A DNA stretch of 64,000 bases from NCBI GenBank assembly GCA_963719465.1, contig OY970386.1, forward strand, positions 124,001 through 188,000, given 5' to 3'. Below the pieces are notes generated by a model, which was not told where the DNA came from, made no database searches, and saw only the letters and a list, made by a program, of their open reading frames with translations. The DNA is from JALHUB01 sp963719465 (GTDB lineage: Bacteria > Chloroflexota > Dehalococcoidia > DSTF01 > JALHUB01). Below are positions 51,622 through 60,548 of the stretch, one piece after another. Within the stretch, counting starts at the first letter, position 1. Each line of letters starts with the position of its first letter. A program made the position numbers and the translations under genes.

Positions 51622-52690
51622 ATGAGCGTCTCCGAAGGCGAGCAGATTGGGGCCGCACTGTCCGAACTGCCGGCGACAAGCGTCATCGTCCTCGGCTACA
51701 ACGGCCGCGGCTACCTCGAAGCTTGCCTCTCCTCTCTCTCCGACCAGAACGTCCCGCGCGAAACGTACGAGATCCTCTACGTCGACAACGGCTCAACCGA
51801 TGGCTCCGCTTCCTACGTCGAATCCGCCTTTCCGAGCGTTCGCGTCGTCCGCCTGGACCGAAACTACGGCTACGCGGGAGGGAACAACATCGGCTTCACA
51901 CACTGCCGCGGCCGCGTCGTTATCTTCCTCAACCAGGACACCATCGTCGGCCGGGCGTGGCTGCGCGAGCTGGTCGCCGGGCTGGAGTCGTCGCCCGAAC
52001 GTCGGCGCGGCGCACGCCAACATCATCCAGCCCTGGTATCCCGAGTTCGAGAAGGCGAAAGCGCGGGACGACCCCGGCGCGGCGTACTCGGCGGAGGTGT
52101 CGCGGCTAGGGTACATTCGCTACAAGCGGCTCCCGCCCGGTTACCGGCCGTTCGACACGCTCTTCCTGCACGGCGTTTGCATCGCCATCCGCCGCCAGAC
52201 CGTCGAGGAGCTAGACTACGTCTTCGACCCTGACTTCTTCTCTTATGCCGAAGACCTCGACCTTGGGCTCAGGCTGCACGCCCTCGGCTATCGGACCGTC
52301 GTAGTGCCGCGCGCCGTCGTTTGCCATCTCCACACGCTTCGGACGCGCCTGACCCCGGCGACGTTCGGGCACACCGTTCGAATCGTCCGGAACCGCTTCC
52401 TCTCCTTCTACAAGGTCATGCCGCTGCCAGAGTTCCTCCTCGCCGCGCCACTTATCGCGCTGGGCGGCCCCGCAAACGCGACCGAGTTCGGCCTGTCGGG
52501 CCCGCGCAAGCTCCTCTACGGTCTCTTCCTCGTTCCTGTTACCATAGCAGCGGTGTTCGTCACGGCCTGGCAGCTCCGCCTCTTCGCTGAGAAGCGGCGG
52601 CGGGTGATGGCGCGTCGGTCCCGCTTCCGCTGCCTGCCGGAGATGTGGCGTTCGCGGCCGGGAAAGTGGGTGAGCGCGGAGGGCGCATGA
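51622..52690 (+). CDS. GT2 glycosyltransferase, rhamnosyltransferase-like, one frame break
   Basis: The first frame gives SVIVLGYNGRGYLEACLSSL, ILYVDNGSTDGSASYVESAF, GGNNIGFTHCRGRVVIFLNQ and D in QDTIVG. An extra base near 51997-52003 (CCCGAACGTCGG) shifts the frame. The second resumes at GAAHANIIQPWYPEFEKAKA and has FLHGVCIAIRRQTVEE, PDFFSYAEDLDLGLRLHALG (the ED-Y-xDLD acceptor site) and C-terminal membrane helices. WbbL-like enzymes of this type add a sugar to cell-surface glycans. About 355 residues. The stop overlaps the start of the next gene. Confidence 0.83.
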
Positions 52691-53715
52691 GGAAGCTCTG
52701 GCTTCAGATTGGAGCGGGCGCGGCGCTTCTGGCTCTGCTCCTGTGGCGGGCGCGCGTCTGGCAGCTCGGCGACGAGCTGGGCGACTTCAGCGGCCTGGCG
52801 GCGCTGTACGTCGTTCTGCTGAACTTTCCGGCCATCGGCCTGCTAGCCGTCCGCACCCATTTCGTTCTCCGACGGCTCGGCTATCGAGTGTCGCCGCTGG
52901 CGCTGGCGCCCGTCTCGGCGTTGGGGAACGTCGCCGCAGTCGTGACGCCCGGCGCCACCGGCGACATTATCCGCGCGCCGTTTCTCAAGGGCCGCCACGC
53001 CGTTCGTTACTCCGACAGCGTCGCGACCATCTTCTACGAACGGACGTACTCGTTCTGCATCCTCTGCCTCGGCACGCTGCTCGTCCTCGCCTGGAAGCTG
53101 GCGCCGCCTGCCGTGAGGCTCATCGTTCCTTTTGCGGGGCTGCTCGTTCTGGCGGGGCCGGCGCTGGCCGCGATTCCGCTCCTGTCGCTCACCGAGTGGG
53201 CGGCCAGAAAGCAATCGCCGCGACTGTGGCAGCGCCCGCTGCTTCACGCGCTCAACCTGGGCGAAGGCCGCTGGGCGCAGTCGCTGGCGACGCTCGTGCG
53301 CGACCTCCGCCTTTCGCTCATCTTCGTCGTCCTGACGATCGGCATCTTCGCGATGATGGTCCTCCAGGTCTGGATCATCTCATCCGAGGTCGCTGTGCGC
53401 CTGTCCGCCGCCGAAGCCTGCATCGCGCTCGGAGCGTCGGTGGCGGCGGGAATCGCCTCGTTCTTGCCCCTGGGGCTTGGCGTGCTAGACTGGACGATGA
53501 CGGCGGTGGTTCAGCAGGCCGGCGCGACGGCGGCTTCCGCCACGTCCGTAGCGATCCTGTACCGGGCGACGAACTCGCTTCCGGCCGGATTACTCGGCGT
53601 TCTCGGTTACGCCTATCTCGTCATCCGGCTGCGAAAGGTCGAGAGCGCGCCGGCGGCGGAAAACGCCTCGACGGGCCTTACCGACAGCATGTGGACGAAC
53701 AACGGAAGGCAATGA
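52687..53715 (+). CDS. Flippase-like UPF0104 / LPG-synthase-TM family membrane protein
   Basis: The 342-residue protein has about eight membrane helices, LRRLGYRVSPLALAPVSALG, VVTPGATGDIIRAPFLKGRH, FYERTYSFCILC and SFLPLGLGVLDWTMTAVVQQ. These are the marks of the AglD/MprF-N-terminal flippase-like family (DUF2029/UPF0104-like lysylphosphatidylglycerol synthase TM region). They are believed to move lipid-linked material. It overlaps the GT2 gene before it and the lipoprotein gene after it by four bases. Confidence 0.85.
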   Translation: MRKLWLQIGAGAALLALLLWRARVWQLGDELGDFSGLAALYVVLLNFPAIGLLAVRTHFVLRRLGYRVSPLALAPVSALGNVAAVVTPGATGDIIRAPFLKGRHAVRYSDSVATIFYERTYSFCILCLGTLLVLAWKLAPPAVRLIVPFAGLLVLAGPALAAIPLLSLTEWAARKQSPRLWQRPLLHALNLGEGRWAQSLATLVRDLRLSLIFVVLTIGIFAMMVLQVWIISSEVAVRLSAAEACIALGASVAAGIASFLPLGLGVLDWTMTAVVQQAGATAASATSVAILYRATNSLPAGLLGVLGYAYLVIRLRKVESAPAAENASTGLTDSMWTNNGRQ

Positions 53716-54521
53716 CGAAGCTCCTCAGGTTCCTTTTTCTTCTCGCTTTAGCCACCGCCATCGCCCCGACCGTGCCGACGTTGACCGCCTGCAGCAAGGG
53801 GAGCTCCGAGGCACTCCAACCGACGCCATCTCCCACCGCGTCGGGCACGAGCACGCCGGACCCGCGTCGCGCCTGGAGCTTCCACGGGCAGCAGGGGATA
53901 ACCGCCGCGTTCACGCCCACCAATCTCACGACCTACCGCGCCATTCTGCCGCCGCAGCTCGACATGCCGCAGGCGCCGCTGGTTGTCGTCGCGGTCATGT
54001 ACTACTACGACGTCGCCGCGCCGCTGGTGCCCTATCACGAAGGCTACGTACTGCTTCAGTGCCAGTATCAGGGTCAGACCGGCTGGTATGTCGTCACGAT
54101 GCCCGTCGACGACGAGACCGCCAATGCCAAAGGCCGCGCTCTCGGCTTCCCCGAGTACATGGCTGACAAGATCGACCTGGCGGAGACGAACGGCGGTTGG
54201 GCCGGCAACGTCTCCTTCCAGGGAGGGAGCGTGTTCCAGCTCACTTTCGCCCCCGGCGACACGCCACCCGTGACCGCAAGCAGCGCCGATCCCGGTCTGC
54301 CCTTTTTCCTCCTCGTGCCGCCCGCCCAGGGCCCGCAGGTCAACGAAGTCGACATCAGCTTGGCCGGCGAGCGCCAGACTGTCACAACGTCCGGCACGGC
54401 GATGATCGAACCGGGCTCCGATGACCCCTGGACGGAGCTGCTCCCTCTTTCCGGGACCGCGGTCTGGGCGCAGTTCCAGGATATGACGGGCGACTGGGTA
54501 TTGACGGCGAAGCAGCGCTAG
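53712..54521 (+). CDS. Lipoprotein with acetoacetate-decarboxylase-like fold, Lys motif lost
   Basis: The 269-residue protein has a signal peptide and lipobox (PTLTAC), a Thr/Ser/Pro linker and an ADC-like domain from about residue 75: LPPQLDMPQAPLVVVAVMYY, YDVAAPLVPYHEGYVLLQCQ, GWYVVTMPVDDETANAKGRA, LGFPEYMADKIDL. In true acetoacetate decarboxylases the GFPK region holds the Schiff-base lysine; here it reads GFPEY, so decarboxylation is unlikely and it may bind a ligand. It is the last gene of the block and its stop shares the CTAG with the stop of dxs copy 2 on the other strand. Confidence 0.78.
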   Translation: MTKLLRFLFLLALATAIAPTVPTLTACSKGSSEALQPTPSPTASGTSTPDPRRAWSFHGQQGITAAFTPTNLTTYRAILPPQLDMPQAPLVVVAVMYYYDVAAPLVPYHEGYVLLQCQYQGQTGWYVVTMPVDDETANAKGRALGFPEYMADKIDLAETNGGWAGNVSFQGGSVFQLTFAPGDTPPVTASSADPGLPFFLLVPPAQGPQVNEVDISLAGERQTVTTSGTAMIEPGSDDPWTELLPLSGTAVWAQFQDMTGDWVLTAKQR

Positions 54522-56429
54522 GTCGCGCTGTCAGGAATCTCCACGACGGCCATCGGCGCCAGGTCTGGGAAGGCCGCGCGCACCCGGCGGACGATCCCCT
54601 CCGCATCGAGGTCGAACATCGCGCGGAAGAGCGCCTGTGGCCCGTGCTCGACGAAGCGGTCCGGCAGGCCGATGCGCTCCACCCGCAGGCCGGTGAGCCC
54701 CATCTGGTCGATGGCCTCCAGCACCGCGCTGCCGAAGCCTCCCGCCAGGGCGTTCTCCTCGATAGTCACGAGCCTGCCGCTGCGAGAGGCAAGAGTGAGG
54801 ATCGTCTCCTTATCCAGCGGCTTGACGAAGCGAGCGTTGACGACGCCGCACTCGATTCCGCTCTTCGAAAGCTCTTCGGCCGCCCGGAGCGCTTCCCAGG
54901 CCGCGGGCCCCACCGTCGCAATCGTCACATCGCTTCCACTTCGCAAAAGCTCGCTCACGCCGATGGGGAGGAGCTGAAGCGGCCCGGTGATGGGCAGGCC
55001 AACGCCCTCGCCGCGCGGGTAGCGCACCGCCATCGGCCCACCGAGACGGGTCGCCGTGTAGAGCAGGTGCCTTAGCTCGTCCTCGTCCTTGCAGGCGGCC
55101 ACGGTCATGTTGGGCAGAAGCCGCAGATACGACAGGTCGAAGGCGCCCTGGTGGGTGCGACCGTCTTCGCCCACAATCCCCGCCCGGTCGATGGCGAAGA
55201 CGACGGGCAGGTTCTGAATGCAGAACGTCGTGGGTTATCTGGTCGTAGGCCCGCTGCAGGAAGGTCGAGTAGATGGCGACGATGGGACGAAAACCGCGCA
55301 TGGCCAGCCCCGCCGCCATCGTCACGCCGTGCTCCTCGCAGATGCCGACGTCGAAGACTCGCTCCGGGAAGGCGCGCGCCGCCGGCCCAAGCCCCGTCGC
55401 CTCGCACATCGCGGCGGTGACGGCGACGATGCGCTCGTCCTGACGCATGAGCTGCAGGACCGTCTGGCCGAAGACGTCGCTGTAGGAGGGGGCAGGCTTG
55501 TGGCCGTTGCCGTTGCCGCCGTGACCGTTGGGCGAGAGGCCGTGGAAGCGGGCGGAGTCCTCCTCTGCCGGCGGGTAGCCTTTCCCCTTCTCGGTCAGGA
55601 CGTGCACTATCGTCGTCTTCTTCTTGGCGTCGCGGGCGCGAATCAGGGCGGCTTCGACGTCGCGGACGCTGTGGCCATCTATCGGCCCGATGTAGTCCAG
55701 GCCCAGCTTCTCCCAGAAGGCGGTCGGCACCAACACTCCCTTCAGCCTGCCCTTGAACCAGGTGATGAGCCGCAGGATGGGACCGCCGCCGGGGATGCGA
55801 CTGAGGACGTTCTTCGTATCCGCCTTGACGTGCTCGTAGCGGGGCGCCCGGTTCAGCAGGTTGAGGAACTTGGAGACGGCGCCGATGTTGGGCGAAATGG
55901 CCATGCCGTTGTCGTTCAGGACGACGATGACCTTGGTTTGGAGGTGGCTGGCGTGGTCGAGGGCCTCCAGCGCCATGCCGCCGGTCAGGGCGCCGTCGCC
56001 GATGATGGCGACGACGTGGTGCCGCTCGCCCGCCAGGTCGCGCGCCAGAGCCATGCCCAGCGCCGCCGATATGCTCGTGCTGGCGTGGCCGGTGCCGAAG
56101 GCGTCGTGCGGGCTCTCCTGGGGCGAGGTGAAGCCGGAGAGACCGCCGTACTGCCGCAGGGTCGAGAAGCGCTCCCGACGCCCTGTCAGGAGCTTGTGAA
56201 CGTAGGACTGGTGCGAGACGTCCCAGATGAGCTTGTCACGGGGCGTCTCGAAGACGCGGTGCAACGCGATGGTCAGCTCGACGACGCCCAGGTTGGAGGC
56301 AAGGTGGCCGCCGTTCTCGGAGACGGTGGCGACGAGGAGGTCGCGCACTTCGCGGGCAAGCTCGTCCAGCTCTTGCTGCGAGAGGGATCTGAGCGCCGCC
56401 GGCTCATCGATGCGTTCAAGCAGTGTCAT
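54518..56429 (-). CDS. dxs: 1-deoxy-D-xylulose-5-phosphate synthase, copy 2, one frame break
   Basis: Starting at MTLLERIDEPAALRS the sequence matches copy 1 nearly residue for residue. At 55222-55228 the coding strand reads GACGTTCTGC where copy 1 has GACGTCTGC, one extra base, and the frame then changes. After it the product continues from DRAGI(V) onward in the next frame to FPDLAPMAVVEIPDSAT. The few amino-acid differences include VRDVEAAL for VRNVEAAL, TGLGPAARAF for TGLAPAARAF, and a different C-terminal tail. If the extra base is real, this copy is broken at about residue 400; if it is an error, the organism has two working DXS genes. Confidence 0.85.
54549..56422 (-). repeat. 1.87 kb inverted repeat, right arm (dxs copy 2)
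   Basis: Reverse complement of 39266-41138 with one base more (1874 against 1873) and few substitutions. The 13.4 kb between the arms could invert by recombination. Confidence 0.9.
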
Positions 56430-56545
56430 TGGCTGTCTCGTTCCGCCCGGCGAGGGTGGGAATCGGGCGGATTGTGGCGCTTCTTGCGGACGAGATCAAT
56501 TGTGCGCCAAGCACCGGCCCCGACGCAACCGCAGGCAAGGCTCGA

Positions 56546-56574
56546 TTGCCGAGAAAACGCCTCTTCGCTAGACT
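56546..56574 (+). promoter_or_regulatory. Promoter of the thiolase gene
   Basis: TTGCCG, 17 bases and TAGACT. The -10 matches those of tRNA-Glu(TTC) and the glycosyltransferase block. Confidence 0.55.
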
Positions 56575-56613
56575 CTGAACAGAAGTCACAACACTTAGCG
56601 AGGAGCAGACCCG

Positions 56614-57792
56614 ATGGAAGAGATCGTTCTCGTGAGCGGCGCGCGCACGGCTGTTGGACGCATGGGCGGCGGCTTCCAGAATACGTCGGCCTCCGACCTG
56701 GCGGCGGTCGTCTTCAAAGCGGCGATGGAGCGAGCCGGCATACGCCCCGACCAGGTCGACCAGGTCATTCTTGGTTGCGCCGGCCAGGTGATGGAGGACG
56801 CGTATGTCGCGCGCCATGCCGCCGTGAAGGCAGGCGTGCCGATCGAGGTGCCAGCGTACAATGTGTCGCGTCTCTGCGGCACCGGCCTGGAGGCGATTCA
56901 TACGGCGGCCCGCTGGATCGAGACGGGTGACGCGGAGATCGTTCTCGCCGGCGGCACTGAGAACATGACCATGCTGCCCTTCTACGTCCGTCGCGGCCGC
57001 TACGGCTACCGCCTGGGCAACGGCGAGCTGGAGGACGGCATCCTCTCGCTTCTGAGCGACCCGTTTAGTCGCGCTCACATGGGCATCACGGCCGAGAACC
57101 TGGCCGAGAAGTACGGCATAACGCGCCAGGACCAGGATGAGCTATCGCTGCGGAGCCATCAGAACGCCGTCGCGGCCACGCAGTCGGGCCGCTTCAAGGA
57201 GCAGATCGTCCCGGTCGAGGTCAAGGTCGGCAAAGAAATGAAGACCATCGACACTGACGAAGGCCCGCGCGCCGACACGAATATGGAAGCGCTCGGCAAG
57301 CTGCCGCCCGCTTTCAAGAAGGACGGGAACGTGACGGCCGGCAACTCCAGCAGCATCAATGATGGTGCCGCGGCGGTAGTAGTCATGAGCCGTCGCAAGG
57401 CCGACGAGCTTCGCATTCGCCCGCGCCTGCGAATGGTGTCGCGCTCCGAAGCGGGCGTCGAGCCATCACTGATGGGCTACGGCCCCATCCCGGCGACGCG
57501 GCAGGCGTTGAAGCGCGCCGGCCTCACGGTCGACGACATGGACGCGAACGAGGTTAACGAGGCTTTCGCCGCCGTTGCCTGCACCTGCGTCAAAGAGCTC
57601 GGCCTCGACGCGGCGAAGACGAACCCGAACGGCGGCGCGGTCGCCCTCGGCCACCCAGTCGGCGCGACGGGCGCGATCCTCGCCGTCAAGCTGATGTACG
57701 AGCTCGAGCGCATCCAGGGGCGATATGGGCTCATAACGCTCTGCATCGGCGGCGGCCAGGGCATTACAAGCGTCTACCAGCGCGTTTCCTAG
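56614..57792 (+). CDS. Acetyl-CoA acetyltransferase (thiolase)
   Basis: The 392-residue protein has SGARTAVGRMGG, the acylated Cys in SRLCGTGLEA (Cys88), GGTENMTMLPFYVRRGRYGY, NEVNEAFAAVACTC (His replaced context), GGAVALGHPVGATGA and the final CIGGGQGI Cys. It joins or splits acetoacetyl-CoA and longer 3-ketoacyl-CoA. No partner beta-oxidation or HMG-CoA gene is adjacent. Ribosome site GAGGAG. A terminator follows. Confidence 0.95.
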   Translation: MEEIVLVSGARTAVGRMGGGFQNTSASDLAAVVFKAAMERAGIRPDQVDQVILGCAGQVMEDAYVARHAAVKAGVPIEVPAYNVSRLCGTGLEAIHTAARWIETGDAEIVLAGGTENMTMLPFYVRRGRYGYRLGNGELEDGILSLLSDPFSRAHMGITAENLAEKYGITRQDQDELSLRSHQNAVAATQSGRFKEQIVPVEVKVGKEMKTIDTDEGPRADTNMEALGKLPPAFKKDGNVTAGNSSSINDGAAAVVVMSRRKADELRIRPRLRMVSRSEAGVEPSLMGYGPIPATRQALKRAGLTVDDMDANEVNEAFAAVACTCVKELGLDAAKTNPNGGAVALGHPVGATGAILAVKLMYELERIQGRYGLITLCIGGGQGITSVYQRVS

Positions 57793-58112
57793 CGGGCCGA
57801 AGCCGAACGCAATCGCCCGCGACGCAACATTTGCGTCCTGAAATGCGAGGCGTAGTTTCGGGGCCGCTCGGGTTGCCGAGCGGCCCCCTCTTCAACCCCC
57901 GCCTTCGTCCGGGCGGCCCGCCATCAGGCGGGCACCGAGAGTGCGCTACACATCAATCCATCGCCAACCCGACCCGCCATGCCCGCCGACCATCCGGTCG
58001 CCGGCTCATGGCGACGTCTCTCTCTGAGGGCCTCCCCCTATATCCTCTAACCTAACCCATCCGACCATCTTCATAGACAGGAGCCAGCGACGCCCCTCTC
58101 TGGGATACAACC
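57793..58112. other. Gene-free region between thiolase and pfkA
   Basis: 320 bases with three hairpins: GACGCAA/TTGCGTC at 57821-57837, the terminator at 57860-57887 and GCCCGCC/GGCGGGC at 57916-57933. No clear promoter for pfkA is seen, though ACAGGAG lies before it. Confidence 0.6.
57860..57892 (+). terminator. Strong terminator after thiolase
   Basis: GGGGCCGCTCGG and CCGAGCGGCCCC form a perfect 12-pair stem around GTTG, followed by CTCTTC. Confidence 0.75.
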
Positions 58113-59114
58113 TTGGCTGAAAACGGGCACAACGGCAACAACCACGTCAAGAAAATAGCCGTCCTCTCGAGCGGCGGCGACGCTCCGGGCACGAACGCCT
58201 GCATCCGCGCCATCGTGCGCGTCGCCTCCGAGCGCGGCATCCACGTGCTCGGCGTATCTCACGGCTACACCGGCCTCCTCCACAGCGAAGTCGCCCCCCT
58301 GACCCGACGCACCGTCGGCAACATAATCCAGCGTGGAGGCACGATCCTCGGCACCTCCCGCTGTCAGGAGTTCACGACGCCCGAAGGACGCGCTAAGGCG
58401 GCGCAGATCCTCACGGACCACAAGGTCGACGGACTCATCGTCCTGGGCGGCGACGGCTCCTTCCGCGGCGCCGCGGCGCTGGCAAGAGAGCACGATCTGC
58501 GAATTATCGCCGTCCCCACCACCATCGACAACGACATGCCGGGCACCGACTACACCCTCGGCTTCGACACAGCCGTCAACGTCGCCCTCGAGGCAATCGA
58601 CCGCATCCGCGACACCGCCGAATCGCACGACCGCATCTTCTTCGTCGAAGTAATGGGCAACGTCTGCGGCGCCATCGCCCTGGAGGTCGGCGTCGCCGGC
58701 GGCGCCGACAACGTCCTAGTGCCGGAAGTCGACACGGACATCGATTTTCTCTGCGAGCACCTGGAAACGGGCTTCCATCATGGCCGTCGCAGCAGCATAA
58801 TTGTGGTAGCAGAGGGCGGCCAGAACGGCGGCGCCTTCGCTATCGCCCACCAGGTCTGGAGACGCCTGCGCTGCGACTACCGCGTCTGCGTTCTCGGCCA
58901 CATTCAGCGTGGCGGAACGCCGACCGCGCGGGACAGGGTCACCGGCAGCAAGTTCGGCGCGCTGGCCGTCGACACGCTTGCCAGCGGCCAAAGCGGCGTG
59001 ATGGTGGGCGAGCTCGAAGGCAGAACCTGCCTGATCCCGCTGGAGGATGCCTTCAGCGCTCGCAGGCACGCGGACCAATCCCTTCTGGAGCTGGCGCGCC
59101 GCCTTACCCGCTAG
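58113..59114 (+). CDS. pfkA: 6-phosphofructokinase (ATP type)
   Basis: From a TTG start the 333-residue protein has KKIAVLSSGGDAPGTNACIR, GTILGTSRCQEF, GGDGSFRGA (residues 112-120; Gly after GGD points to ATP rather than pyrophosphate), TIDNDMPGTDYTLGFDTAVN with the catalytic Asp, EVMGNVCGAIAL and GHIQRGGTPTARDRV. It phosphorylates fructose-6-phosphate in glycolysis. The aldolase that takes its product follows 31 bases downstream, which supports one operon. The ribosome site is weak. Confidence 0.95.
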   Translation: MAENGHNGNNHVKKIAVLSSGGDAPGTNACIRAIVRVASERGIHVLGVSHGYTGLLHSEVAPLTRRTVGNIIQRGGTILGTSRCQEFTTPEGRAKAAQILTDHKVDGLIVLGGDGSFRGAAALAREHDLRIIAVPTTIDNDMPGTDYTLGFDTAVNVALEAIDRIRDTAESHDRIFFVEVMGNVCGAIALEVGVAGGADNVLVPEVDTDIDFLCEHLETGFHHGRRSSIIVVAEGGQNGGAFAIAHQVWRRLRCDYRVCVLGHIQRGGTPTARDRVTGSKFGALAVDTLASGQSGVMVGELEGRTCLIPLEDAFSARRHADQSLLELARRLTR

Positions 59115-59145
59115 CTCCGACTAGAGCCACTCATGAGGGACCAAG

Positions 59146-60492
59146 ATGCTCTACCAATCAGTGGATCAGCTCCAGCACGACCTCAAGGACGTTCTCGAAT
59201 TCAGTGACGGCGCTGTCAGCCGTGTTCTCGACCCGGCGCGCCTGCGCAGCGACGGAATCGACAGCCTGATCTACACCGCCGCCTTCACCGAGACCGAGGA
59301 CCTGCGCGCTTTCGCCCGCGCTGCCGTCAAGGCCGCCGCCTCACTCCTCGACATCCGCCCTCACTCCATCCAACCGCTCTACCAGGCCATGGGCCGCGGC
59401 GAGGTCTCCGGCTTCACCGTCCCCGCCCTCAACCTGCGCGCCATGGCCTACGACTCCGCCCGCGCCGTCTTCCGCGCCGTTCACCGCCTCGACGTCGGGC
59501 CGCTCCTGTTCGAGATCGCCCGCTCCGAAATCGGCTACACCTACATGCGGCCCGCCGAGTACGCCGCCTGCGTTCGGGCCGCCGCCATTAAGGAAGGTCA
59601 CGAAGGGCCCATCTTCATTCAGGGCGACCACTTCCAGGTGAACGCCGCTCGCTACAAGGAGGACGCCGCCAAGGAGATCAGCGGCCTTCGTGACCTCACG
59701 AAAGAGGCGATTGAGGCCGACTTTTTGAACATCGACGTCGACAGTTCAACTATCGTCGACCTCAGCCGGCCGAGCACCAAAGAACAACAGAGGCCCAACT
59801 TTGAGGTCGCCGCCGAGATGATCCGCTCTATCCGCCAGATCCAGCCATCGGCCGTCGACATCTCCGTCGGCGTGGAGATCGGCGAGGTCGGCAAAAAGAA
59901 CAGCACCCCCGAGGAGTTGCGCGCCTTCATGGACGGCCTCCACGAAACTCTGGGCGGCGGAGTGAAAGGCCCGAGCAAGATCAGCGTCCAGACCGGCAGC
60001 AGCCACGGCGGCGTGGTGCTGCCGGACGGCTCGATAGCAAAAGTCGCCATCGCCTTCGAAACACTCGAAGAAATGTCGCGCGTCGCCCGCAAGGAGTACG
60101 GGATGGCCGGCGCGGTCCAGCACGGTGCCTCAACGCTGCCCGACGAGCTCTTCCATCGCTTCGTCGAAGTTGGCACCGCCGAGATCCACCTCGCCACCGA
60201 CTTCCAGACGATGATCTACGACAGCCCTCTCTTCCCCGATTCGCTTCGGCAGCAGATCTACGCCTACCTCAAGGAGAAGTTCGCCGGCGAGTGGAAAGAG
60301 GGCCAGACGGAGGCGCAGTTCATCTACAGCAACCGAAAGCGTGGCACCGGTCCGTTCAAGCGCCAGATGTGGGACCTACCCGAAGAAGTGCGCGCGCAAC
60401 TCCGGCAGGCGCTCGAGGGACGCTTCGCCTTCCTGTTCGAGAAGCTGCAAGTGCCCCACACGCGCGACGTTCTGAAGCGATACATGAAATAA
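59146..60492 (+). CDS. Class II fructose-bisphosphate aldolase family protein
   Basis: The 448-residue protein has the zinc aldolase marks FIQGDHFQVN (Asp and His), the DFLNIDVDSSTIVDLSRP segment, ISVGVEIGEVGKKNSTPEEL, QTGSSHGGVVLPDG and AVQHGASTLPDELFHRFVEV. It would split fructose-1,6-bisphosphate and suits its place behind pfkA. The protein is longer than usual class II enzymes (about 285-360 residues), with extra N-terminal (about 60) and C-terminal parts, so it belongs to a long, less studied subgroup and substrate could differ. Confidence 0.85.
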   Translation: MLYQSVDQLQHDLKDVLEFSDGAVSRVLDPARLRSDGIDSLIYTAAFTETEDLRAFARAAVKAAASLLDIRPHSIQPLYQAMGRGEVSGFTVPALNLRAMAYDSARAVFRAVHRLDVGPLLFEIARSEIGYTYMRPAEYAACVRAAAIKEGHEGPIFIQGDHFQVNAARYKEDAAKEISGLRDLTKEAIEADFLNIDVDSSTIVDLSRPSTKEQQRPNFEVAAEMIRSIRQIQPSAVDISVGVEIGEVGKKNSTPEELRAFMDGLHETLGGGVKGPSKISVQTGSSHGGVVLPDGSIAKVAIAFETLEEMSRVARKEYGMAGAVQHGASTLPDELFHRFVEVGTAEIHLATDFQTMIYDSPLFPDSLRQQIYAYLKEKFAGEWKEGQTEAQFIYSNRKRGTGPFKRQMWDLPEEVRAQLRQALEGRFAFLFEKLQVPHTRDVLKRYMK

Positions 60493-60494
60493 GA

Positions 60495-60526
60495 GACTGG
60501 CGAGACCCCCGAAAGCTCCGCCAGTC
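60495..60526. terminator. Hairpin between convergent aldolase and AhpD-like genes
   Basis: GACTGGCG and CGCCAGTC form an eight-pair stem with a 16-base loop. No T run; it may serve as a two-way terminator. Confidence 0.4.
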
Positions 60527-60548
60527 GTTGATATGACGTCGTCGAGCC

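Noticed and set aside
52743..54521. A 592-residue frame running through the flippase and lipoprotein genes
   Set aside because: Only its last 269 residues are real (the lipoprotein); the first part is an out-of-frame reading of the flippase-like gene.
22755..55228. Programmed +1 ribosomal frameshifting as the cause of the breaks
   Set aside because: The genes are unrelated, no slippery site with slow stop or stimulator is shared, and dxs copy 1 is intact without the extra base. Systematic sequence error explains it more simply, though I list the context as a finding.
55218..56930. A 570-residue plus-strand frame over dxs copy 2
   Set aside because: The opposite strand is clearly dxs; the plus-strand frame has the His/Val/Arg-rich make-up of antisense GC-rich DNA. 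The same holds for the long antisense frame over dxs copy 1 (38965-40536).
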